From the NCBI GenBank assembly GCA_052379845.1, contig JBQTCF010000010.1: a stretch of DNA of 64,000 nt; one strand, given 5' to 3'. Origin of the DNA: Roseinatronobacter sp052379845 (GTDB taxonomy: Bacteria; Pseudomonadota; Alphaproteobacteria; Rhodobacterales; Rhodobacteraceae). Position 1 is the first letter of the stretch. Each line of letters starts with the position of its first letter. Shown here in pieces: positions 51,551 to 60,795 of the stretch. The position numbers were made by a program, and so were the translations under genes. The notes beneath the pieces are model-generated. The model worked only from the letters and a program-made list of their open reading frames with translations, was not told the origin of the DNA and ran no database searches.

Positions 51551-52624
51551 ATGAAAAAGCTTCTTCTTGCTTCGACCGCTCTGGTCATGACAGCAGGCGC
51601 AGCCGCTGCACAAGTCAACATGTCCGGTGCTGCCCGCATGGGTATTGCATATGACAATGGCATCGAAGCGCGCAACGCAGCTGGTACCGCAAACCAGAAC
51701 ACGGCGAAACTGCAGTTCACCAGCCGTATCCGCGTGACCTTCTCCATGTCCGGCGAAACCGATTCCGGTCTGGCATTCGGTGCAAGCATCCGCGGCGACC
51801 AATTCGCTGCAGGCAACGCTGGTAACGAGTCCATGACCGGTGGTACCGTGTTCATCGATGGCGCTTTTGGCCGTCTGACATTCGGTGACACTGCAGGTGC
51901 TGCACGCGCTGCTGTTGGTGACCTGTATGGCGTTGGTCTGACCGGCATCGGCGACCTGAACGAGATGGCCTATCTGGACCGTCGCCAGTCCGTTGGCGCT
52001 GGCACAGGTATCAACCGTCGCACCGCAGTTCTGTATCAATACAACGTTGATTCCTTCACCTTCTATGCGTCGCTGGGTCAACAGCGTCGTCTGGATGAAA
52101 CAGCCGTTCGTCCTGGCACTGCACTGTTCCCAGGCACATTGGGCGCAGGTCAGCGCATCACCGACGAACTGGCTGCAATTGGTGTGAAATACACCATCGA
52201 CGGGTTCACCATTTCGGCTGGTTATGAAATGGCGAAGGCTGAATTCAAAGACACCGTCACACCTGCAAACAACGCCAAAGCTGATGCAAACCACATCATC
52301 ATCGGTGCTGAATACGCGATGGACAACTTCAAGGTCAAAGCAATCGCTGGCCGCGTTGGTGGCGATCTGGGCACCACACTGGCAAACACAGCTGGTCTGC
52401 GTCGCAACCAGTATGGTCTGTCGGTTTCGGGTGACTTCGACGCAACCACCGTCACCGCGTTCATCAACCGTAACTTCGAAACCACCAACTACGGTATTGG
52501 CGCAAGCTACGATCTGGGCGGCGGCGCATCGCTGGTTGGCGGCATCAGCCGTCGTGGTTCGAACACCACCACCGGTACTGACAACCGCACACGCGCAGAC
52601 ATGGGTCTGAACTTCAGCTTCTGA
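51551..52624 (+). CDS. Outer-membrane porin (Rhodobacter type)
   Basis: A 357-residue beta-barrel porin. The signal peptide ends at AAAAQ near residue 20, and mature strands alternate polar and hydrophobic residues with a closing F (GLNFSF). It resembles the Rhodobacter capsulatus/blasticus general porins: MSGAARMGIAY, RIRVTFSMSGETDSGL and GGTVFIDGAFGRLTFGD. Codon usage differs sharply from the neighbours, with many GGT, CGT, GCT and GCA codons, as expected for a very highly expressed gene. A long structured leader precedes it and a strong terminator follows. Confidence 0.93.
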   Translation: MKKLLLASTALVMTAGAAAAQVNMSGAARMGIAYDNGIEARNAAGTANQNTAKLQFTSRIRVTFSMSGETDSGLAFGASIRGDQFAAGNAGNESMTGGTVFIDGAFGRLTFGDTAGAARAAVGDLYGVGLTGIGDLNEMAYLDRRQSVGAGTGINRRTAVLYQYNVDSFTFYASLGQQRRLDETAVRPGTALFPGTLGAGQRITDELAAIGVKYTIDGFTISAGYEMAKAEFKDTVTPANNAKADANHIIIGAEYAMDNFKVKAIAGRVGGDLGTTLANTAGLRRNQYGLSVSGDFDATTVTAFINRNFETTNYGIGASYDLGGGASLVGGISRRGSNTTTGTDNRTRADMGLNFSF

Positions 52625-52648
52625 TCTTAATCGATCACAGCTTACGGG

Positions 52649-52682
52649 AAAGAGCGGGCATTTGCCCGCTCTTTTCTTTTTT
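52649..52682 (+). terminator. Intrinsic terminator after the porin gene
   Basis: AAAGAGCGGGC-ATTT-GCCCGCTCTTT, an 11-pair perfect stem with a four-base loop, then TCTTTTTT-rich sequence. Stop codon to stem is about 25 bases. Confidence 0.92.
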
Positions 52683-52758
52683 ACCGCTTTGCTGTTCAAT
52701 TTCCCCCGCTATCTCTGGTATACTTCGCGCAAGAAAAACCGCATAAAGGCAGCGCAGC

Positions 52759-52929
52759 ATGACAGGGCACGTCCACAGAATTTTCCACACCCCCCGTTCC
52801 GCACTGGCCGCTGCCCTTTTGGGCGTGGTCCTTCTGGCAGGGTGCGAAACCACATCTGCGGTGTTTGACGGCATTGGCGGGGTTTTCATGGGCGCAGGCC
52901 ATGATGTGCGCCGCGTCAGCGGCCGCTGA
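52759..52929 (+). CDS. Small lipoprotein of unknown function
   Basis: A 56-residue frame with a clear lipoprotein signal: a basic N-terminus (MTGHVHRIFHTPRS), hydrophobic run LAAALLGVVLLAG and lipobox LLAGC, with the lipidated Cys at residue 29. The mature part is only 28 residues (FDGIGGVFMGAGHDVRRV central). AAAGG precedes the start. Its stop codon abuts the start of the truncated porin gene (TGAATG). It resembles entericidin-like small lipoproteins in size only; no function is assigned. Confidence 0.7.
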   Translation: MTGHVHRIFHTPRSALAAALLGVVLLAGCETTSAVFDGIGGVFMGAGHDVRRVSGR

Positions 52930-53235
52930 ATGCGCGCGCGGGCTGTCATAACGCTGGCCCTGTTGGGCGCCGCATTGGCCACCCCCGCCATGGCGCAACA
53001 GCGCGACTGGCGCGAAAACCCCGGCTTGCAGATTTCCGGTGATGCCCGCATGGGCGTTATCTGGACCGACCGCCCCGACACCCCCAATACCAGCCGCGCG
53101 CAATTTGTCAGCCGCGCAAGGGTCAAGTTCCGGTTCAGCGCGCAAACTGATGGCGGCACGCGCTTCGGCTTCGGGTTTGATGCGGACGCCCCCGACAAAC
53201 GCCCGCGTGGGCACCATGTTTTCTTTGGCAATTAG
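52930..53235 (+). CDS. Porin-like protein lacking the C-terminal two thirds
   Basis: A 101-residue exported protein with signal peptide (about 1-22, AMAQQ). Its mature part is plainly homologous to the N-terminus of the complete porin 300 bases upstream: SGDARMGVIW against SGAARMGIAY, then F-SRARVKFRFSAQTDGGTRFGFGF against the matching strands. It stops after VFFGN, where the full porin continues for about 250 residues, and yggS begins 14 bases later, so the missing part is deleted rather than shifted out of frame. It may be a decaying gene or a small outer-membrane protein. It follows the lipoprotein stop without a gap. Confidence 0.65.
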   Translation: MRARAVITLALLGAALATPAMAQQRDWRENPGLQISGDARMGVIWTDRPDTPNTSRAQFVSRARVKFRFSAQTDGGTRFGFGFDADAPDKRPRGHHVFFGN

Positions 53236-53249
53236 CACAGGCGCGGCCC

Positions 53250-53897
53250 ATGTCCCTTGATGAAATCACCACCCGCATTTCCCGCGCCGCCCGCGCCCAT
53301 GGCCGTGACGCGGCCGCAATCCGGCTGATTGCCGTGTCCAAGGAACAACCCGCTGACCGCGTTTTGCCCGTGCTGCGTGCCGGTCACCGCCTGTTCGGGG
53401 AAAACCGGGTGCAGGAAGCGGCGGGAAAATGGCCTGACTGGCGCGCGGAATTCGGGCCGCTGGACGTGCATTTGCTGGGCCCGCTGCAAAGCAACAAGGC
53501 CCGCGCCGCGATGGAGCTGTTTCAGGCCATTCATTCACTGGACCGCCCCAAACTGGCGCAAACCCTGGCGCGGCTGGCGCAGGACATGGGCACTTGTCCT
53601 GACCTGTTCGTGCAGGTCAACACCGGCGCCGAACCCCAGAAGGCCGGTGTTTTGCCAGACGATGCCGATGATTTCATCGCGCAATGCCGCGCGCTGGACC
53701 TGCCGGTGGTGGGGTTGATGTGCATCCCCCCCGTGGACGAAGACCCGGCAGCGCATTTTGACGCACTGGCGCAAATGGCCGCGCGCAACGGTCTGGAAAG
53801 CCTGTCCATGGGTATGAGCGACGATTTTGAAACCGCCATCGCGCATGGGGCCACCCATGTGCGTGTGGGGTCCGCCATATTCGGCGCGCGCAAGTAG
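53250..53897 (+). CDS. PLP homeostasis protein (YggS family)
   Basis: A 215-residue single-domain TIM-barrel binding pyridoxal 5'-phosphate; family members keep PLP pools and amino-acid metabolism in balance rather than act as enzymes. The PLP lysine is in LIAVSKEQPAD (about residue 31), LFGENRVQEAA follows, and GLESLSMGMSDDFETAI with THVRVGSAIFG binds the phosphate. It is 14 bases downstream of the truncated porin and could be co-transcribed. Confidence 0.93.
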   Translation: MSLDEITTRISRAARAHGRDAAAIRLIAVSKEQPADRVLPVLRAGHRLFGENRVQEAAGKWPDWRAEFGPLDVHLLGPLQSNKARAAMELFQAIHSLDRPKLAQTLARLAQDMGTCPDLFVQVNTGAEPQKAGVLPDDADDFIAQCRALDLPVVGLMCIPPVDEDPAAHFDALAQMAARNGLESLSMGMSDDFETAIAHGATHVRVGSAIFGARK

Positions 53898-54002
53898 CGG
53901 CGCGCAGGCCCGCGGCAGATCAACGCCTGTGCTGCTGCCCCCATAGCGCATTGTGCCCCGACGCAAAACCCGCGTCCCGCTACTGGCCCCACGCAGTTTG
54001 TG

Positions 54003-55451
54003 TCAGGCGATGACGGTGCAATTGCGCCCCTTGTCCTTGGCCAGATACAGCGCCTGATCGGCCGCTTTCAACACATCTTCCAAGCTGCGCCCCTGTGCGG
54101 GGAACGTGGCCACGCCTGCGGAAACCGTCACCTCTGGCAGGTCGACACCTGCATTTGACAGGCGCAATGCCTGAAGGGCCGTGCGAATACGGTCCGCCAG
54201 CGCCGCCGCTTCGGCGGCGGGCATGTCGGGGCACAGCATCACAAATTCCTCCCCGCCAAGGCGGCAGGGATGGCTTTGGCCTGTCGCGGCACCGGCCAGT
54301 ATATCGCCCACCTCGCGCAGGACCAGATCGCCCGCATCATGCCCGAAGCGGTCGTTGAACGCCTTGAAATGGTCAACATCCAGCATGATAAGGCCAATTT
54401 CGCGCCCCTCACGCTCGGCCAAGGAAAAATCGCGCAAGGCGCGGTCCATGAACCAGCGCCGGTTCCACAGCCCCGTCAGCGCATCGCGCATGGATTTGTC
54501 ATGCAGTTCCTGCCGCAGCCGGACATTCGCAATAGCAAGGCTGATCTGTTCGGCGCAGATCAGCGACACATCCCAGCGGTTGCGCAACACATCCTCGCGC
54601 ATATGGCGCATAAGTCCGTCTTCTTCGAACCCGTCAAAGATGATGTGCAACAGCCCGATGGTTTCGCCATGCGCGATAATCGGCAGGCAGAAATAGGGTG
54701 TGCCCGGTTTGGTGACATGGTCGCAGGTGAACTGGATGGGCTTCAGCCCATAGGCATAGGCCCGCCCCCGCCGCAGCGCCCAGCAATCATCCGGCAGAAT
54801 ATGGGGGGGAAATTCAGGAATGGTGCCCCAACTGGTGGCAAGGTCCAAGGTGCTGCGCGACGTGCCATAGATATACAGCGCCCCGTCCGCTTCTGGAATC
54901 AGCGTGTGCATGGCGCGTTGCACCACCATCAGCAATTCATCAAAGGATTTCGCAGAATACAGCCATTCGCTGGTCAGCGCCAGAAGCTGGCGTTCGGACT
55001 GGCGCAGTTCTTCGGCCTGTCGCATTTCGTCATTCTGGTGTTCCAGCTTCTTGCGTTCTGTGATGTCGCGCATATGCGCGATGAAATGCGTGTGCACACC
55101 AAGTGCGTCGAAAACCGGGGTAATTTTCAGTTCCACCCAGAACACACGGCCATCGCGTGCATATAATTGAAGTTCCGTTTGAATTTCGCGGCGCTGGGTG
55201 CAGGCGATGTCCACATTTTGCAGGCACTTCCTGTCGGTTTCCGCACCGCGCAGCACATCCACAAAAGGCTTGCCGCGCAGGTCGTCAATGCCATAGCCGG
55301 TTTGCGCGGTGAAGGCCGGGTTCACCCATAGCGCCAGCCGGTCCGGCCCGCTGATGATCACCCCGTCAGGGGCATGGCGCGCAACCATTTCCGCGTAGGC
55401 GCGTTCTGCACCAGCGCCACTTGCCGTATCGGAGTTATCTTTTGGACACAT
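54003..55451 (-). CDS. PAS-GAF-GGDEF diguanylate cyclase
   Basis: A cytosolic signalling protein of 482 residues. A PAS domain (about 20-135, VNPAFTAQTGYGIDDL and FIAHMRDITERKKLE), a GAF-like domain (about 155-305, PYFCLPIIAHGETIGLLHIIFDG) and a GGDEF domain follow in order. The active motif is GGEEF at 399-403, consistent with cyclic di-GMP synthesis. The usual inhibitory RxxD is not seen: that spot reads TGQS. The ATG at 55451 gives a normal PAS start; the frame runs on upstream only by chance. It is divergent from gabD and converges on yggS. Confidence 0.88.
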   Translation of the reverse strand: MCPKDNSDTASGAGAERAYAEMVARHAPDGVIISGPDRLALWVNPAFTAQTGYGIDDLRGKPFVDVLRGAETDRKCLQNVDIACTQRREIQTELQLYARDGRVFWVELKITPVFDALGVHTHFIAHMRDITERKKLEHQNDEMRQAEELRQSERQLLALTSEWLYSAKSFDELLMVVQRAMHTLIPEADGALYIYGTSRSTLDLATSWGTIPEFPPHILPDDCWALRRGRAYAYGLKPIQFTCDHVTKPGTPYFCLPIIAHGETIGLLHIIFDGFEEDGLMRHMREDVLRNRWDVSLICAEQISLAIANVRLRQELHDKSMRDALTGLWNRRWFMDRALRDFSLAEREGREIGLIMLDVDHFKAFNDRFGHDAGDLVLREVGDILAGAATGQSHPCRLGGEEFVMLCPDMPAAEAAALADRIRTALQALRLSNAGVDLPEVTVSAGVATFPAQGRSLEDVLKAADQALYLAKDKGRNCTVIA

Positions 55452-55610
55452 GACCCACCACACCCGCCTTAGGTCCCGCATCCGCCACAAGACGGCCGGA
55501 TGCAGGCAACACTTCCCGACAGGGTGTCGCAATCTGTTTAAAAGATCATTACCATGCGGGCAGATAGTCCGGCGAAAACAACACGTGACCACCAGAAAGG
55601 TTAAGACAGA

Positions 55611-57089
55611 ATGACACATACCCCCACAAACCTTCTGACCCTGTTGCGCGATCCGTCCCTTCTGGAAACCCGCGCCTTCGTGGGTGGCGAATGGGTGGAC
55701 GCAGATGATGGCGCGCGTTTCGATGTGCGCAACCCCGCGCGCGGCGATGTGATTGCGCAGGTCGCGGATCTGGGGCGCGCAGAAACCGCGCGCGCGATTG
55801 CCGCCGCAGACACAGCGCGCCATGGCTGGGCCGCGCGCACCGGCAAGGACCGCGCCGGGGTGCTGCGCAAATGGTTCGACCTGATGATGGACAATCAAGA
55901 AGATCTGGCGCTGATTCTGACGGCTGAAATGGGCAAACCGCTGGCTGAAGCGCGCGGCGAAATCGCCTATGGGGCCAGCTTCGTGGAATGGTTCGGCGAA
56001 GAAGCCAAGCGCGTGTATGGCGAAACAATTCCCGGCCACCAGCCCGACAAGCGCATCACAGTGTTGCGCCAGCCCATCGGGGTTGCCGCGTCGATTACGC
56101 CATGGAATTTTCCCAACGCGATGATTGCACGCAAGGTTGCGCCGGCGCTGGCGGTGGGCTGCGGGTTTGTTGCGCGGCCAGCCGCGGAAACACCGCTTTC
56201 GGCGCTGGCCATGGCTGTGCTGGCCGAACGCGCAGGCGTGCCCAAGGGGGTGCTGTCGGTCATTCCGTCCAGCCGCGCATCGGATATTGGCAAGGAGTTT
56301 TGCGAAAACCCCGCCGTGCGCAAACTGACCTTTACTGGCTCCACCGAGGTGGGGCGCATTTTGCTGCGCCAAGCGGCCGATCAGGTGATGAAATGTTCCA
56401 TGGAACTGGGCGGCAATGCACCCTTCATCGTGTTTGATGACGCTGATCTGGACAAGGCGGTAGAGGGGGCGATGACGTCCAAATTCCGCAATAACGGCCA
56501 GACCTGCGTGTGCGCGAACCGCATCTATGTGCAGGCGGGCGTTTACGATGCCTTCGCGCGGAAACTGGCCCAAGCCGTGTCACAGCTGAAAGTGGGCGAT
56601 GGGCTGGAAGATGGGGTCTCTGCTGGGCCGCTGATCAATGAAAGCGCGGTCGAGAAGGTTGAAGACCACATCCGCGATGTGCTGGAGCATGGCGGCGACA
56701 TTATCGCAGGCGGGCAGCGCCATAAGCTGGGCGGCACATTCTTTCAGCCAACAGTTGCCACTGGCGTTACCCAATCCATGAAGGTGGCGCAGGAAGAAAC
56801 CTTCGGGCCGCTTGCGCCGCTGTTCAAATTCGACACCGAGGATGAGGCCGTCGCCCTTGCCAATGACACGATATTCGGGCTGGCGTGCTATTTCTATGCC
56901 CGCGACATGGGCCGCATCACACGGGTGCAAGAAGCGCTGGAATACGGGATTGTGGGCGTCAATACTGGCATTATCTCAACAGAACTTGCGCCCTTTGGCG
57001 GGGTCAAACAATCGGGACTGGGGCGCGAAGGGTCACGCCACGGTATCGATGATTTCCTTGAAATGAAGTATATCTGCCTGAGTATATGA
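55611..57089 (+). CDS. gabD: Succinate-semialdehyde dehydrogenase (GabD type)
   Basis: Oxidises succinate semialdehyde to succinate with NAD(P)+, the last step of GABA breakdown. The 492 residues show the ALDH fold: ITPWNFPNAMIARK, MELGGNAPFIVF with Glu265 as general base, and the catalytic Cys299 in NNGQTCVCANR. The GabD-like N-terminus (FVGGEWVDADDG) and PFGGVKQSGLGREGS end fit. It may complete the amine route of the aminotransferase at the left end of the window, but that is 50 kb away. Confidence 0.92.
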   Translation: MTHTPTNLLTLLRDPSLLETRAFVGGEWVDADDGARFDVRNPARGDVIAQVADLGRAETARAIAAADTARHGWAARTGKDRAGVLRKWFDLMMDNQEDLALILTAEMGKPLAEARGEIAYGASFVEWFGEEAKRVYGETIPGHQPDKRITVLRQPIGVAASITPWNFPNAMIARKVAPALAVGCGFVARPAAETPLSALAMAVLAERAGVPKGVLSVIPSSRASDIGKEFCENPAVRKLTFTGSTEVGRILLRQAADQVMKCSMELGGNAPFIVFDDADLDKAVEGAMTSKFRNNGQTCVCANRIYVQAGVYDAFARKLAQAVSQLKVGDGLEDGVSAGPLINESAVEKVEDHIRDVLEHGGDIIAGGQRHKLGGTFFQPTVATGVTQSMKVAQEETFGPLAPLFKFDTEDEAVALANDTIFGLACYFYARDMGRITRVQEALEYGIVGVNTGIISTELAPFGGVKQSGLGREGSRHGIDDFLEMKYICLSI

Positions 57090-57103
57090 TCAAAAACAAA
57101 CCC

Positions 57104-57132
57104 ACCCGGGCAGCGCCGCACGCTGTCCGGGT
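57104..57132 (+). terminator. Possible terminator after gabD
   Basis: ACCCGGGCAGCG-CCGCA-CGCTGTCCGGGT forms a 12-pair stem with one G:U pair about 15 bases after the gabD stop. The following sequence is TTGAC rather than a T-run, so its strength is uncertain. Confidence 0.4.
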
Positions 57133-57356
57133 TTGACAACAGCGCCACTTGACCGTAAATCCCCCCTGTCAGCGGCATTCGCTGACGCAACCAATCGGGA
57201 CCAAAATGGACGGCAGTTCTAGGCGGGCGCAGATCATGCGCCCTAAACCAGAAACCAGCCTTATGGCTGACATATTACCGCGCATGGCGCGGGCTGCCAT
57301 TCCGGGCTGATCCGGCACGCCGCCCCTGCCGTGTATGGCACGCAAGGGGGTCGGCA

Positions 57357-58760
57357 ATGACACTTCAGACACCACTTTCAGAATATCGCTTCGATGCTGC
57401 ATCGCAAAGCGCAGGCATAGATGCAGCCTTGATTGCAATCGAAGTTGCACGCCTGTTGAAAGAAGGCAGGACAGACGAAATACGCCAGTTCATGGAGACA
57501 TTGGAACTGGCAGATATTGCCGCCTTGATCGAGGAGTTGGACGAAACAAGCGATCTGGCGGTCCTGCAGTTGCTGACGCTGCATGATCAGGCAGAACTTA
57601 TCGGCTATCTGCGCCCCTCGTCACAGGTCAGCGTGGCAACGCGCAGCCGCAAAGGCGATCTTGTTGCGCTGATGACCGCCATGAGCCATGATGAACGCGC
57701 GGATTTGTTCAAGCAACTGGACGAAGAAGCGCAAGAAGCCATCCTGCCTGCCCTGTCCAAGGCCGAACGAGAGGATTTGCGCCGTCTGGCGTCCTACGAG
57801 GAATGGACCGTGGGGTCAGTCATGACATCGGATTACGCCGTTGTGACCCCCGACATGACGTCCAGTCAGGCCATCGAGGCACTGCGCACCCAAGCCTTCG
57901 ACGCCGAAACCATCTATTCTGCCTATATCATTGGCACATCCCGCGAATTGCTGGGGGTGGTCAGTCTGCGCGACATTCTGACCGCGCGCCCCCGCCAGCG
58001 TGTTTCGGAAATCATGGATACCGAACCCGTTTTCGTGCGCGTCAACGAAGAACAGGAAGAAGCTGCCCGCCTGATTGCGCGCTATGACCTGCTGGCGCTG
58101 CCTGTGCTGGATGACAACGACCGCCTGGTGGGCATTGTGACCGCAGATGACGCCATGGACGTGTCGGAAGAAGAAGTTACCGAAGATTTTCATAAAGGGT
58201 CAATCGTGCAACCGCTGGATATGTCGGTTGCCGAAGCCACGATTGCCACGCTGTATCGGGCGCGTATTTTCTGGCTGGTGTTGCTGGTTTTCGGGAACAT
58301 CTTTTCGGGGGCGGGCATTGCCTATTTCGAAGAAACGATTGCGGCGCATCTGTCGCTTCTGTTCTTTCTGCCCTTGCTGATTGCATCGGGCGGGAATGCG
58401 GGCACGCAATCGGCCACGCTGATGGTGCGCGCGCTGGCCACGGGCGACGTGCGCCCTGCCGATTTCGGGCGTCTGCTGGCGCGGGAAACGCTTATTGCGC
58501 TGGCCCTTGGCCTGACAATGGCGTTCGCGGTGTCCATCATTGGCGTGTGGCGCGGCGGGCCGGGAATTGCGCTGGTTGTCGCGTCGGCCATGATTACCAT
58601 CGTGATGATGGGCGCCCTGATCGGGATGTGCCTGCCCTTCATCTTCGCCAAGATCGACCGCGACCCCGCCGCAGCGTCCGGCCCGCTGGTGACATCGATT
58701 GCCGATGTGCTGGGGGTGGTGATCTATTTTACAATCGCCGCCAAGTTGCTGGAACTGTAA
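57357..58760 (+). CDS. mgtE: Magnesium transporter MgtE
   Basis: A 467-residue Mg2+ channel-type transporter. The N-terminal superhelical domain (about 20-140) is followed by two CBS domains (about 145-265, SVMTSDYAVVTPDMT and IMDTEPVFVRVNEEQEEA) and five transmembrane helices. The pore signature is seen in FFLPLLIASGGNAGTQSATLMVRALATGD. The leader of 267 bases after gabD contains no recognised magnesium riboswitch. It lies upstream of pheS in the same direction. Confidence 0.93.
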   Translation: MTLQTPLSEYRFDAASQSAGIDAALIAIEVARLLKEGRTDEIRQFMETLELADIAALIEELDETSDLAVLQLLTLHDQAELIGYLRPSSQVSVATRSRKGDLVALMTAMSHDERADLFKQLDEEAQEAILPALSKAEREDLRRLASYEEWTVGSVMTSDYAVVTPDMTSSQAIEALRTQAFDAETIYSAYIIGTSRELLGVVSLRDILTARPRQRVSEIMDTEPVFVRVNEEQEEAARLIARYDLLALPVLDDNDRLVGIVTADDAMDVSEEEVTEDFHKGSIVQPLDMSVAEATIATLYRARIFWLVLLVFGNIFSGAGIAYFEETIAAHLSLLFFLPLLIASGGNAGTQSATLMVRALATGDVRPADFGRLLARETLIALALGLTMAFAVSIIGVWRGGPGIALVVASAMITIVMMGALIGMCLPFIFAKIDRDPAAASGPLVTSIADVLGVVIYFTIAAKLLEL

Positions 58761-58852
58761 CGCCATACCCCGCGCGCGCGTGCCCGTCTTGCATTCGCGC
58801 GCGTGGCGCACTATGCCCACACGCAACGCATAACGGCGCAAAAGGGCATGTC

Positions 58853-59935
58853 ATGGACGCAATCGCAACGCTTCGCGGCAAATATCTGGAACAGATCGGC
58901 GCAGCCCCTGATGCGGACGCGCTGGAGAACGTGCGTCTGGCCGCCTTGGGCAAGAAGGGCGAAATCAGCCTGAAAATGCGCGAACTGGGCCAGATGAGCG
59001 CCGAGGAACGCCAGAGCGCCGGCCCCGCGCTGAACGCGCTGAAAACCGAAGTGGATGCAGCGCTAAAGGCGCGCAAAGCCGCGTTGGAAGATGCTGCCCT
59101 TGATGCGCGCCTGAAATCGGAATGGCTGGATGTCACGCTGCCCGGTCGCCCGCGCCCCATGGGCACCATCCACCCTATCAGCCAGGTCATGGACGAATTG
59201 ACCGCGATTTTCGCCGATATGGGGTTTTCGGTGGCCGAAGGGCCGCAAATCGAATCGGATTGGTATAATTTCGACGCGCTGAATATTGCGCCCGAACACC
59301 CCGCGCGGCAGGAACATGACACGTTCTTCATGCACCGCGCTGACGGCGACACCCGCCCGCCCCATGTGCTGCGCACCCATACCAGCCCTGTGCAGATCCG
59401 CGCGATGCAGGATCAGGGCGCCCCCATCCGCGTCATCGCGCCGGGGCGCGTTTACCGCATGGACATGGACCAGACCCATACGCCCATGTTCCATCAGGTC
59501 GAAGGGCTGGCCATTGACCGCGACATTTCCATGGCGCAACTGAAATGGACATTGGAAGAATTCTGCCGCGCCTTTTTCGAGGTGGATGAGGTCGAGTTGC
59601 GTTTCCGTGCGTCGCATTTCCCCTTCACGGAACCCTCTGCCGAAGTCGATATTCGCTGTTCATGGGAAGGCGGCCAGTTGAAGATTGGCGAAGGCAAGGA
59701 CTGGCTGGAAATTCTGGGGTCTGGCATGGTCCACCCCAAGGTATTGCAGGCGGGCGGGATTGACCCCAATGAATGGCAGGGCTTCGCCTTTGGCCTTGGG
59801 ATCGACCGGATTGCCATGTTGAAATACGGCATCCCGGACTTGCGCGCATTTTTCGAATCCGACCTGCGCTGGCTGCGCCATTACGGCTTTGCATCCCTTG
59901 ACCAACCGTCACTGGCGGCGGGGCTGTCGCGTTAA
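58853..59935 (+). CDS. pheS: Phenylalanyl-tRNA synthetase alpha subunit
   Basis: Charges tRNA-Phe together with PheT. The 360 residues comprise a coiled-coil N-terminus (about 1-95), then the class II catalytic core with HPISQVMDELTAIFADMGF, the motif 2 region VYRMDMDQTHTPMFHQVEGL and motif 3 GFAFGLGIDRIAMLKYGI. The ATG at 58853 has AAAAGGG upstream; the longer reading frame into mgtE is spurious. Unlike in many bacteria pheT does not follow; mtgA does. Confidence 0.95.
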   Translation: MDAIATLRGKYLEQIGAAPDADALENVRLAALGKKGEISLKMRELGQMSAEERQSAGPALNALKTEVDAALKARKAALEDAALDARLKSEWLDVTLPGRPRPMGTIHPISQVMDELTAIFADMGFSVAEGPQIESDWYNFDALNIAPEHPARQEHDTFFMHRADGDTRPPHVLRTHTSPVQIRAMQDQGAPIRVIAPGRVYRMDMDQTHTPMFHQVEGLAIDRDISMAQLKWTLEEFCRAFFEVDEVELRFRASHFPFTEPSAEVDIRCSWEGGQLKIGEGKDWLEILGSGMVHPKVLQAGGIDPNEWQGFAFGLGIDRIAMLKYGIPDLRAFFESDLRWLRHYGFASLDQPSLAAGLSR

Positions 59936-59982
59936 TCATGCGTGGGATTGACCGGCCCGGCGAGTCGTGAATAGCTGACACC

Positions 59983-60735
59983 ATGGCCCGCAAACCTGCC
60001 AGCAAAACCAAACACAAGGCCCCGCCGCGCAATGCCGCGAACGGGGTGCTTATGGGCGCGGCGCATCTGCTGCGCCGCGTGCGCTGGTGGCTGCTGCGCG
60101 CGCTGGCGGTTTTGCTTGCGGTTTCGGTGCTGTGGGTGCTGCTGTATCGCATCATCCCCCCGCCCGGCGGCATCTATATCTTTCAGGAACATCGCCGCCT
60201 TGGCGAAATTCAGCGCCAATGGGTGCCGATGGACCGTATCGCGCCTGTCATGGCGCGGTCTGTCATTGCCGCCGAGGATGCGAATTTCTGCCTGCATTGG
60301 GGGTTCGACATGACCGAAATCCGCAAGGTCATTGCCGCAGGCAGCACGCGCGGCGCGTCCACCCTGTCGCAGCAAACCGCCAAGAACGTGTTTTTGTGGC
60401 ATGGCCGGGACTGGTCGCGCAAGGCGCTGGAATCAGGGTTTACCCTGTTGATTGAAGGGCTGTGGCCGAAGGTGCGCATTCTGGAAATCTATCTGAACAT
60501 GGCCGAATTCGACGAAGGTGTGTTTGGGGTTGAAGCAGCCGCGCGGCATTATTTCCGTGTCGGTGCCGCCGATCTGACCGCCACACAGGCCGCGCGCCTT
60601 GCAGCAGTCCTGCCCGCCCCCAAGGCCCGCAATGCCGCCAATCCCAGCGATTTTCTGCGCAGGCGCACTGCATCCATCATGGACGGGGCCGCAACCATTG
60701 CCCGCGATGGCCGCGCCGATTGCATAAGCGGTTGA
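59983..60735 (+). CDS. mtgA: Monofunctional biosynthetic peptidoglycan transglycosylase
   Basis: A membrane-anchored enzyme that polymerises lipid II glycan strands. A basic N-terminus and one transmembrane helix (about 37-57) precede the glycosyltransferase-51 domain with the catalytic glutamate in EDANF at 98-102, RGASTLSQQTAKN and LEIYLNMAEFDEGVFGVEAAA. The 250 residues match the family. It has its own start just after pheS (48 bases). Confidence 0.94.
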   Translation: MARKPASKTKHKAPPRNAANGVLMGAAHLLRRVRWWLLRALAVLLAVSVLWVLLYRIIPPPGGIYIFQEHRRLGEIQRQWVPMDRIAPVMARSVIAAEDANFCLHWGFDMTEIRKVIAAGSTRGASTLSQQTAKNVFLWHGRDWSRKALESGFTLLIEGLWPKVRILEIYLNMAEFDEGVFGVEAAARHYFRVGAADLTATQAARLAAVLPAPKARNAANPSDFLRRRTASIMDGAATIARDGRADCISG

Positions 60736-60795
60736 ATTCCAGCCGCCACCACGGCTACAGAAGGGCAAACCCCGGAAGAAAGCCTATACCCCCCC

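Noticed and set aside
53898..54002. A possible third copy of the intergenic repeat between convergent yggS and the GGDEF gene
   Set aside because: Only the GGGACGCGGGTTTTGCG part resembles the repeat; the GCGTGAATGC...AATGAACGC block is missing and spacing cannot be checked.
55452..56573. An upstream extension of the GGDEF protein by 374 residues
   Set aside because: It runs antisense through gabD and has no domain. The PAS protein starts normally at 55451.
57090..57356. Magnesium riboswitch in front of mgtE
   Set aside because: The leader has no recognisable M-box or ykoK pattern; only a hairpin that belongs to the end of gabD is visible.
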